From contig JAEVLN010000003.1 in the NCBI GenBank assembly GCA_018350325.1, forward strand, positions 3,564,441 through 3,628,440: DNA of 64,000 nucleotides, in the 5' to 3' direction. The position numbers were made by a program, and so were the translations under genes. Position 1 is the stretch's first letter. Each line of letters starts with the position of its first letter. This document shows, piece by piece, positions 12,185-21,928 of the stretch. This DNA is from Globodera rostochiensis. Its lineage: Eukaryota; Nematoda; Chromadorea; Rhabditida; Heteroderidae. The notes under the pieces were generated by a model that was not told where the DNA came from, did no database searches, and saw nothing but the letters and a program-made list of their open reading frames with translations.

Positions 12185-13850
12185 ATGTTGAAGTATTGCC
12201 GCTTTTTATCCTTTCTTCTGTTCATTCCTTGTTTGATTGGAGGGTCGGGGGCAATTCTGGCGGGCGAATCAGTCGAATGGGCACAGTGAGTTTTTTCCCG
12301 AATTGTGTAATTGAAAATGATTCCATTTTAGGCATGGATTTCTCGCCAAGGTGTCGTCCGTCCCCATAACCTTTTCCACTTTTTTGCTTATTGTATGTAA
12401 GCTTAATGTGCCAGTTTTTGAGTCTTGCCTGGGGATTTCCTGGACTAAAACAAAATGCAAGAAAATTTCAACTTTTGTTCCAATCGTTCACTTGCCCGGA
12501 CCGCCCAGAAAATCTCTACCATCGACAATTGACAAAATTGATGGGACGTCCTTTGGGTTCATTCAAAACGTTCTTTTCGTAGATTTTGGTTAGAATGCGT
12601 CCGAAAGGCGATGTGAAAAGTTGTACGGGTGCGTTGGTTTCCGCCTCACTGGTGTTGACCAGTGGACATTGTGTGGTGGATCGTCGAAATCGAAACGAAA
12701 CGGAAAAACGGTGAGCTTTTGGGCTTTAGAAGAATGGTTCGGTCGTCTGTCAACTTCATTTTTCTTAATAATTTGGAGTCAATAGTGGGCAAAAAGACAT
12801 ATTTCGGGGACTGCGGACGCCCAACTGACCCTAACCAAAAAATATCAAATTGATCGTCCAAAACAATATATCAATGGGCTTTACTAATTTGTAAGTTAAT
12901 GAAGTTTAGCGAAATGATGGAGTTCGTTGTCACATTGCCGGGTTTACCATTTGATAATCATCAAAAAGGAGCGGAAAAAGAGAAGACGCCGCCGTTTCGT
13001 TCAACCGCCAAACTTTTGGCAACGAGCGGACGCGAATGGAACGAAACCGGCGGCTGGGCACTTTTGCGCATTGTCCCGCGGAATACCAGCAAAGCTCGCA
13101 AATTCTTTCCGTTTTTTTCGATCAAAATGTTTTAACTTTAAGCTTTGTACCACAAAACGCTTTTCGCGGCTCAACTTCCGCCAATCGCCCAATGGACCCT
13201 CCCAAATCAATGTCAAGCCAATGGAATTGTCCAAGTCGGACGCCGAATGCCAACTGATCGGCTTTTCCACCAGCGAAAAAGGTCGAATCTCACTTTTCTT
13301 TCAATTACCCTAATTTATGGATTTTCAGCAGGGGATTTTGTGACGGAGGAAAAGGTATTCCGATTGCATCTGAAGGAAGTGGCCGAACCTCCAATGGACG
13401 ATTCATTCCATCACTACCGGAGTCGCGTCTACAGCGACAACTTCACCGCGTGTTATGTGAAGCTTTGCCATTTGAAAGAATAATAATTAAATTCATTTTT
13501 CGAATTTTCCTAATAATTAAATTCATTTTCGAATTTTCCAGGATGACGTCGGCGCGCCATTATTCTGCAAATTGGCTTCGTCTGGAGAGGAGGAATTCCA
13601 GCTGGGCCTCTTTCAGTCGCTGACGGTGCCTTTGGAGATTGTGTCGCAGGGCATGTCGAATGATATAGAACAATGTCGCATGGTCCGTCCATTTTTGATA
13701 TAAAAATTGTATTGATTGATTAGGATTTCGTTTTTAATGAAGGCTAGTGAAATGCGCTTCACTCTCTTGGCTGATGATCGGAAATTGGCTGAAGCCATCC
13801 AAGGCTATACGATGGCTGAATTCATTGAGGGCTACCAGAATTGCAAATAG
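12185..13850 (+). CDS. Secreted trypsin-like protein, probably catalytically inactive
   Basis: Start ATG at 12185 gives a signal peptide (LKYCRFLSFLLFIPCLIGG) followed by ILAGESVEW, resembling the activated N-terminus of trypsin-fold proteases. Exon 2 starts near 12332. Exon 3 at about 12584 gives CTGALVSASLVLTSGHCVVD, the block around the catalytic His, which is kept. The Asp block reads GGWALLRI (about 13050) where active enzymes have NDIALL. The Ser block at 13542 reads DDVGAPLFC instead of GDSGGPL, so Ser is Val. The last exon ends EFIEGYQNCK at the stop 13848-13850. AATAAA lies near 13885. Trypsin-fold homologues without the triad are often binding or regulatory proteins; that role here is inference. 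Several exon borders are approximate. Confidence 0.78.
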
Positions 13851-14029
13851 AATTTTATAAAGATGAGAAATTGAAGTTTTGATTAATAAACTCGAGCCTC
13901 ATAGGTACATATTTGGTGCAGGAGATTGAATTTTCTTATCCGTCCGTCCTCGAAATCTGACAACCGGTTATCCGTAATTTATAACTATTAAGTTGCTCTT
14001 AAGTCGAAAAAATTGTGTGATTTTGGAAA

Positions 14030-14160
14030 TAGTGCAGAACATTGGACTCACAAAAAAAGAAAAGAAAAAAAAATGGGTTTTTGCAATTCTGAAAAGTACC
14101 CTGAGGTTATCAAGGTCGCTGATCACGAATATGACATCAGATTTAGCGTAAGAGATCATC
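14030..14160 (+). repeat. Dispersed repeat family Y, copy 1
   Basis: Contains GTGCAGAACATTGG, an A-rich stretch, GCAATTCTGAAAAGTACCCT, GTCGCTGATCACGAATATGA and CATCAGATTTA. Other copies: 14880-14990 (reverse), 31560-31665 (reverse), and one split by the hAT element (32965-33025 plus 36775-36870). Confidence 0.8.
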
Positions 14161-14327
14161 TATTCTATTAAATTTTTGAAGTCCCTAAAAAGGTATTTAT
14201 AGGGGTATTTGGGAACAAAGAATCCGAATCTGGCCTCAAGTTTGACAAATTCTGTATCACGGACTCGAATTCGAACATTTTTTAGAAATCTCAAAATTTA
14301 ATGATCAGGGATTGGATTAAATGTAAG

Positions 14328-14546
14328 AACCGCTAAGCTCTAATTCGTTTCTCCGACGAGCTAATTTGTAAGGGTGTTGTCACAACCTTACGTGGGCACC
14401 GTCTGCAGGGGGTACTGTAGTACAATAAGCCTAACTAAATTTCCAATTTTACGCTACAGTACCCCCTGCAGACGGTGCCCACGTAAGGTTGTGACAGCAC
14501 CCTTACAAATTAGCTCAACGGAGAAACGAATTAGAGCTTAGCGGTT
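14328..14546. mobile_element. 219-bp near-perfect palindromic element
   Basis: Arms 14328-14420 and 14454-14546 are reverse complements with only a few mismatches over 93 bases, separated by a 33-base loop. The outer end reads AACCGCTAAGCTCTAATTCG. No open frame. No convincing target duplication was seen, so the superfamily is open. Confidence 0.85.
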
Positions 14547-14879
14547 TTTGGGTTTTATAGAGAATTTTATGGGCTACTTATTCCTCATAAGAGGTATTTT
14601 GCAGAAAATTTTTTCCAAGCCCTAAGGGATTTTTTCCCAAAATGACCCCCGAATCCAGTGTTTTGGGGTGTCAGGATCTCCATGAAGGAGGTGTTGTAGC
14701 AACTTGGTCCAATTAGCTTTTTTTGATCAGCATCAAAAGTTTTATTAGCATGAAGTTTTTCGGATTTTTATTTTTACTTCTAATGGGGGAATTAAAAAAT
14801 GGTTCTAAACATGACCACCTAAAAACTGGTCGGTAACAGTTATTAAAGTTAGTTGGAAGAAGAAATGTTGCAAATGGGA

Positions 14880-14990
14880 AATAAACTTATAATAAATCTG
14901 ATGCCATACCTCGATAACCCCCGAATACTTCTTAGAATGGCAAAAACCATCTTTTTTTTTGTGGGACAAATGTCCTGCATAATTACCGTA
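14880..14990 (-). repeat. Dispersed repeat family Y, copy 2
   Basis: Reverse-oriented copy: CTCGATAACCCCCGAATACT, GCAAAAACCATC, a T run and GTGGGACAAATGTCCTGCA. It shows the uninterrupted state at the point where the hAT element sits in the copy at 32965. Confidence 0.75.
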
Positions 14991-15161
14991 ATTTTTGTTC
15001 AATCCAATTTTTTGTTTCAGAGCTTAAAATTGTTTTTGATAAAAAGACAAAACGCCAAAGATACAATTAAAACAATTCGTTCAAATATTGGTTCGCTTTT
15101 CTTTTCTTTTTTTGCCATCCGATTGTGCTTAAATAAATGCCAAATCAATTTTAAGCACAAA

Positions 15162-17574
15162 ATGATTTCGGACTCGGCGTACATCGAAATTATGAAAAAC
15201 TGTTCAAAATGGAATAGTCGTACCATGGGCGGGAGGACTCGGTCACAAACTGCTGTGTTCGATCAGCAAACGGGGATTGTACACAGGTGAAGTATAACCC
15301 CTTGGTATTCTTTATTTTCTGGTCCCTCTTTAGAGCTACCGAACATCTTTTCCGGCATCCCTCTGAACGGTGTCGGTCTCAAAATCCGATGCAGGTTGGC
15401 CTGATGGCATTCATCGAAGGGTCTTCTATTCTCAATTCAATTTTCTTTAGGTCTTCACTTATTCCCCCGTTCGCTGGGTCAAAACCAAAAACATTCCGTC
15501 GGCGAGCGTTGAAATGAATTATTTTATGCGTGTCAATCCGTCGCTGAAAATTGCACTTACGTCGAGCGTCGAACAGTCGCAAAATACGCCAAGCGGTGAC
15601 CAACAAATGGCAGAAACGCAGCAACAGAGCGGCCACATTGTCCCGATGATGCGAATGGGCACTGGAGGAAATGGCGCAAAGTCATACATTGTGAGCGACG
15701 CATTGCCCCAAATAGTTCACTGTTTTTGGGAGTGGCCTCTGTTGCGATGGGCCAACTTTAGGGGAGTTATAAGCTGAAATTGAGGAGAACGAGTTGGACT
15801 TGGCTGACTACGACCTTGAAGATTTGGACGCCAATGAGCAGTCCGATGAGGAGGATTGGGGTGCCAGTCGGAAGAAGCGCAAAAAGGCCGGCGCGGGTGT
15901 TGGTGCCGCGCCTGGCCGGGCGCCTAGGAAGCTGCCTGCCAATGTTTCGTCAGCGACTGCCAAAAAAGAGCCGCCGACTGACAGTGCCTCCAACGGCGCA
16001 ACTCCAACTTCATCTGCTGGTGGAGGAGTAAACGCAGCGATTACCGCAACGACAGCTGTAGAAGCACGCCCTTATGTTTGCCAGTGTGAGCATGGCTTCT
16101 CTTTTATTGTATTCCCTAAGGAAGTGCAGGGAGTCTCTCGTCTTTTTCTTTCGTTTTAGGCACAAAACAATTTTCTTGTTCAGTGTGCGGGGCCAAGTAC
16201 AAATCAAGGCCCGGGCTCGCCTACCACAAACTGCACGTCCATCAGTCGGATTCGAACAATGAAACGCCAAAAAGTCCGAGTACGCACCTTTCCTCTTTCT
16301 ATTAATTATTTCGTACCAAAATATAGTAACTTAACATACATACAATTAGTTCCTATTTAACTGATCCCTATTTTTGTCCCTCAATTTGATCCCTAAATTT
16401 CCCCGTGAACAAAGAGAATAGTCAATGATCTATCCCTTTGAATGACGCACCAATTTTTTATTGATACAATAAATTTTTTTGCTTTGTGTGACCAAGTTGC
16501 ACAGCTCAACACAACAATTTCTCCGATAAGCAGTCTCTCAATTCGATCGGACTTTTGTTTATTTTTTATTCTTATTCCGTTTGTGTCCATTTTTAAAGCA
16601 AAATTGACAGATTGCTTATATGAGGATGAGTGCACTTGTCCAACTTGTTTCACTTCACTTTTGGATCAAAAATTCCGCGTAACTTTTTTTTTTTGGAAAA
16701 AAACGAATTCGCCGTCCATCGCTCGTTTATTCCGATAGTCGCTGTCAATTCTGTTCTGTTTTGCACTCCGTTTTTTACAGTAATCTCGCCAAAGGTGCAA
16801 GTGTCCGATTACTGTGACTTCTGTCTTGGTAGCAGTCTTCAAAATGCGGAGGGTGAGGCGGAGCCGCTCATTTCATGCCATGGTAATAGCATTTTTGGGA
16901 TAGTAATGACGCAATTCGAAATTAATGCAAATATAAAATATCTTTTTAATTATAACACCCGCCATTTGTTCAGATTGTGGCCGCTCCGGCCACCCGACGT
17001 GCCTTAAATTTACCAAGAACATGCTGGTGTCCACCAAACGGTTAGTTAATGTCGAGTCGTTCACAACCCAAAAAAAGTTCGGGGGAGGTCAATGGAAGAG
17101 TAAAAAATCACGGCGTCGGCGGTGCACCACCGAGAAAATGTCCGATTTTTTTTTGCTTGGGGGGGAGCGAATCTTACAAATAGGACATTTTTTTTTTGCT
17201 TTTTCATTAGGAAAAAACAAATTTTGGGGCTTTTTTACGCGGTCCTGCGTGTAATGGAAAGCATTAATTTGCGTCCCTCCCCCCCGCTCGCCTTTTAGTT
17301 ATGGATGGCAATGCATCGAATGTAAAAGCTGTGCAATTTGCGGAACCTCCGAAAATGATGATCAGCTTCTTTTTTGGTTAGTTACACAATTATAAGCCTT
17401 TGCTTATTTGGTTAAAACCAAATTCCCCTTTTAAGTGACGATTGCGACCGTGGCTTTCATTTGTACTGCTTGAAGCCGCCGTTGAAAGCAGCACCCGAGA
17501 CGGATTGGAGTTGCCATTTGTGTGTGAAGGAGTTCGGCACAGAGGCGTCTATGGCAAAGACGGCGGCCAAATGA
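15162..17574 (+). CDS. dpff-1: DPF/requiem (BAF45-type) double-PHD-finger protein
   Basis: Chromatin reader; in animals DPF proteins are subunits of SWI/SNF (BAF) complexes. The N-terminal requiem domain starts at ATG 15162 ([26 protein letters not shown]) and continues through small exons to [19 protein letters not shown] (about 15460-15530). An acidic-basic linker follows ([18 protein letters not shown]; about 15780-16060). A C2H2 zinc finger lies at about 16163-16260 ([17 protein letters not shown]). Two PHD fingers lie at about 16795-17560 ([55 protein letters not shown]). Stop at 17572-17574, AATAAA near 17667. All domains of the family are present in order. The start codon is the first ATG in the requiem frame; an upstream exon cannot be excluded. 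Confidence 0.93.
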
Positions 17575-18067
17575 TTTGAGCCAAGTCAATGAATGACGAC
17601 TTGTGTTATGAACAAAAGATTGTGTAACTTCGTTGTTATTACATTTATTGCTTTCCGAACCTTATCAATAAAAGTCAATTTTATGTCAAGAAACCGACAA
17701 ATTCATACAAACCTTTGATTAACTCACCTGAATAAGGTAATCAAAAATTTATTTTATCGTCCTCGCGAATTGTTGATTTGCTAATTAAATGGCCTATCTT
17801 CTTTAGGTTAAAATTTTGAGCCCCCGTATAAGAAAAGCATATAAAATAATGTCTTTAAATAATACCCTTTTTTGTCATTTTTTTTTGACTTGTCTGTGGC
17901 GTCGACTTGCACAAACAATTGAATCATTTTATCAAAACGATTGTCTTCTTTAAGAAGCAAAAAATGTGCCAAAAACGGTCTGTCAGAAAAGAGATCGAAG
18001 AATGGATCAAAACACGCCAAAAGTGTGTCTTTCATTTCATTTTCTTCCATCGGCCGCCGTTCGTCGT
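17575..18067. other. Convergent intergenic region, DPF and HMG gene
   Basis: About 490 bp between two genes that run towards each other. AT-rich, with the DPF polyadenylation signal at about 17667. No further feature recognised. Confidence 0.6.
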
Positions 18068-18491
18068 CTACTCGGCCTCGTGCTGGCGCTCCCTCTGCTC
18101 GGACAGCTCTGAATTGGGGAGGAATTACAAAATGTAAATGCATCGGACGGATTCGTTCAGTTGCCGCCTCACCCTGCGCGAAGCGTTCTTTGTCCTCGGC
18201 CGACTTCTGTCCCCACTTGGCCTTCTCCGACTCCGGCATGCGACGCCATTCAGCGCCTAAACTTTGGGAGTTATTCGGCCGTCAGTCAAAAAATAATGCG
18301 CGACCCGCGGCCTTGGCCACGTCCGCCTGAGTCATCCCCGGCTCGTGGAACTTCTCCCGGTTCTCATTCATCCTGAAATGCCCGGCCAATTTTATCCAAT
18401 TCGCAAAAGGACAAAGTCACCAGAGGAAGAACGAAGTCTGTGCCGGCTTCGGCTCGTCCAATTCGTTGTACTCCGACGTCGAGTGCGACAT
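18068..18491 (-). CDS. Small single-HMG-box protein
   Basis: Four exons give a complete protein of about 87 residues. Start ATG at 18491 (MSHSTSEYNELDEPKPAQTS). Exon 2 begins at about 18372 (MNENREKFHEPGMTQADVAK), exon 3 at about 18258 (AEWRRMPESEKAKWGQKSAE), exon 4 at about 18113 (ELSEQRERQHEAE), stop 18068-18070. The intron borders are clean and the phases agree. Residues 14-75 form one HMG box with the usual Pro, Phe-Leu-Trp, Ala-Glu-Trp and Lys-Trp positions. Such boxes bind and bend DNA; this one is closest in style to the HMG boxes of SSRP1/HMGB. There is no second box and only a short acidic-basic tail, so it may act as an architectural factor in the nucleus. That role is inference. 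Confidence 0.85.
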
Positions 18492-21400
18492 TTTGGGACA
18501 GTTTTTGGTTGGAAGTTAAGAAAATGTTCAGTTAGTAGCTGCAATTAGAATTTATTAAAGCAACGAATGCGGGGGATAACAAACCAATGGATGGAAAGTG
18601 AATGAATGAATGAATTGGTTGTTTTTGAGCTTTCACTTATTTTGGGCACAAACAAAAAAGAGATCAAAAAACAAACATTTCCCCAAATCTTTCATTCGTT
18701 TATTATAATGTTTGTGAAAGTGAATGGATTGAAAGGCCGCCGTATATTTTTGTGTAAATGACAAATAAACGAAACGAAACGAATGAATTGGCCACCAAAA
18801 ACCAAAACAACGACGGAAAACGGAAAATGCACCTAATCATTTGTTCATTTACCGTACATTTCCTTCAATTCCCCCGTTTTAAATCAATTCACCATTTTGT
18901 TGAAGTAATGGCCGGGGGGGCCGGGGGTCAGTCGGTCAATTTTGCAATTTTCTGATTTTGAGGGATATGAAAGGTCCTCGGCCAATTCTCAGCCCTTTGG
19001 CCGCTAATGAAATTTGCCTCCATCCATTGGGCCAATTTGATGTGTTTGGTGACGGGAACTTTCATTTGTCGCCACATTGGCCTGGCGACAAATTATTGGC
19101 GGGGGGGGCATAACTCGTCCCCGGAGGGGAAGAAATTGTCACTGAGGGGCCGAGGCCAATTCCTACGAATTGTGAGGCTGTCGAAAATAAAATTAAGGAT
19201 TTTGCACATTTCTGAGCATTTGGACACCAAAGGCGTCAGTAAACTCCCCAATTCTGAGGTCAATTTAAGAAAGATCCATTGACTGTTCGAAAATGAGCAA
19301 AGCTTTTTTATGAATTTTTAAGCTTTTTGAGGGGCCCGCGGGCGTTTAAACCCCCCGAAGAATTAAATGCGCCTTTTATTTTGGGCCAATATTTCCGTCC
19401 ACACTTTTTACCTTCGCATAACAATTGATTTTTTTCTTCCGTTAAATTGCGGGACGGACTCCAATTCCTTTCTCCAAAAAATGACTTCATACAAAAAATG
19501 GAAACCCCTTAGGCAACATTTAAAATCATATGGAATCGTTGGTTATTTGCAAAAAAAGAAACAAAATGAAAGCAACGCCAAGACGACCCCCCCCCACCCC
19601 CCTCCTCCTGCCCCCCTCCCATTCTCAGAGATTACCGATAGAAATGGAAACGGACGAAGGGACCGGCCAAGTTGGAGGAGTACCGGCAAAAAAGACACAC
19701 CGACGACGCCAACAGCACGTCAGAATTCAGCTGATGGAAGGCAAGTGGACAATGGAATTTAGCAACCTCCGAGTTCGTTTCCAGTTGGGTTCCAAAAATG
19801 CCACAGGGCTGGTTGGGTTCGGACACAAGGCTGGTTGGGTTCCTAAAATGCCACAGGGCTGGTTGGGTTCCTAAAATGCCACAGGGCTGGTTGGGTTCCT
19901 AAAATGCCACAGGGCTGGTTGGGTTCCTAAAATGCCACAGGGCTGGTTGGGTTCCTAAAATGCCACAGGGCTGGTTGGGTTCCTAAAATGCCACAGGGCT
20001 GGTTGGGTTCCTAAAATGCCACAGGGCTGGTTGGGTTCCTAAAATGCCACAGGGCTGGTTGGGTTCCTAAAATGCCACAGGGCTGGTTGGGTTCCTAAAA
20101 TGCCACAGGGCTGGTTGGGTTCCTAAAATGCCACAGGGCTGGTTGGGTTCCTAAAATGCCACAGGGCTGGTTGGGTTCCTAAAATGCCACAGGGCTGGTT
20201 GGGTTCCTAAAATGCCACAGGGCTGGTTGGGTTCCTAAAATGCCACAGGGCTGGTTGGGTTCCTAAAATGCCACAGGGCTGGTTGGGTTCCTAAAATGCC
20301 ACAGGGCTGGTTGGGTTCCTAAAATGCCACAGGGCTGGTTGGGTTCCTAAAATGCCACAGGGCTGGTTGGGTTCCTAAAATGCCACAGGGCTGGTTGGGT
20401 TCATTGTTGCGTGTCTCTGCGCTTACCCCCGCCCTTTTTGTGTCATGCCCTAGGGATTAAATTAATTCGATTTTCCCCACAAAGCACCAATTTGTGTGTG
20501 CCGACACAATTGGCCCAAAATGCATAGGAAATGGCGGCCTATAAATTGATGAGTGCCGTCGCCACCGCGCCCGGCGACGGACGTTTCCCCCCACGGCACT
20601 CCCTCCCATCCGTTGGCATTCCTGCGACTGTCACTTCCCGGCGGGTCAAATTTCCCCCCCCCCCCCCGCGGCAAATCCATCTTCATCGGGACATATGCCC
20701 TTTTTTGCGATGCGATCAGTGCTTTCCCGCGAACACAAAGGCGACCGACCGACCGAGTCCCGGCGAATTGTTGCCCCCCCCCGGCGTTGTTTTTATAATG
20801 TTAAGGCAATTTACGAATTTAAAACTCATTGCCAATCAGAAAATTCGTCCAAAATAATTATTCTCGAAATTCTGTCGCTAAGTCCAAAGTTAACAAACAA
20901 ATCCATAAATTGTCGAATTTATATTTGCTGAGATTTTGCACGATATTGTCCAAAAATAAAATTCTGGCAGAATATGTAATGAAAAGTGCTTGAAATAGAA
21001 CACTCCCAAAATGCCGTCTTCATCCAGTTTGTGCCTTCGAAGGAAGTCCCCCCGGGGGGGGGGGTCCTTCCCCGGAAAAGTTTCGGCGAATATAATGGAC
21101 GAAGAGTGGGCCGTGGGCGGGGGTTAATGGCGGAATGAATTTAGCCTCCCGAGGGGATGAAGAGGGGCGTAAAAGATTGGGTGGCTGAGACTTTGCTTTA
21201 CCCCGGAGGGTCTGCGGGGTCTTCAACGCTTTTGCCCCAGTCTATCCCCCAGGGGCATCCGGAACGGCCCCCCGCCGCCCGCCCTCTGATGAATTGAGAC
21301 CTCCACTGACTTGGCCGGCGGGGGAAGGAAGGATGTTATGGAAGGCAAAATTGCCAAAGGGCTCTATCGAAAGTTGCCCTCCTCTTCGAAAAACCCTCGG

Positions 21401-21928
21401 GGCCCCATCTTTTACTTAAACTCATCGTCGAGCTCCGGAAAACACTTTGGGACCCACGAAAATGGACCCCCGCCGTCGCCAAAAAGCAGACGGAGGCCCA
21501 TTCCGCCTCGCCGGCACGCCCCACGGCTCCGTGCTCATCAAGCAAAGCCGTTCCGTCGCACTTTTCTACCGGGGACACTTCCCAGAGGGCGGCACTTCAG
21601 CCACAGGTCGACGATGAGCCAAAATGTGGCAGGAATGGCACTAATTGTGCAGGAATAGCCAAATTTAGGGAGGGATGGTAACTGAGCACGGCATACATTC
21701 TGTGTTAGCGTTGCTTCCGCACGCCAAAGCTATTGCGGGATCGATCGATTTGTTTCAATTGCATGTCCAATAAATGCCCGGGGGGCTGGAGAGCTAAGCC
21801 TAAGCCTAAAGTACTGCTCGGCCTGCCCACAGTTCGTTTTGCGCTTGCATTATTTTGAAATCGTTCGCCATTAAATAAAAGTTAAAACTCAAATTTCGTT
21901 TTTCTGCGTTTTATCAATCGTTTGCCCA
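18492..21928. other. Gene-poor region with 28-bp array
   Basis: About 3.4 kb without a supported exon apart from short open frames. Contents: AT-rich sequence to 19560, C-rich tract 19585-19620, the 28-bp tandem array (19790-20401), then GC-rich sequence with long C and G runs (20650-21300). It lies between the divergent HMG and stomatin genes and may include stomatin regulatory DNA, but no motif was identified. Confidence 0.5.
19790..20401. repeat. 28-bp tandem array, about 22 copies
   Basis: Head-to-tail repeats with core AGGGCTGGTTGGGTTCCTAA followed by AATGCCAC. Copies in the middle are essentially identical. The first two copies (19785-19850) have variants (CCAAAAATG, CGGACACAAGG), so the array is younger towards its centre and right end. 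No spacers and no open frame of meaning. Confidence 0.97.

Larger units (their letters stand above)
13851..15161. other. Intergenic region with repeats before DPF
   Basis: About 1.3 kb without a supported gene. It holds the protease polyadenylation signal, a copy of a dispersed repeat (14030-14160), a 219-bp palindromic element (14328-14546), and a second copy of the dispersed repeat in opposite orientation (14880-14990). Confidence 0.6.

Noticed and set aside
19790..20401. CRISPR array
   Set aside because: Units are directly adjacent with no unique spacers, in a eukaryotic gene context. The same holds for 41585-43266 and 26615-26835.
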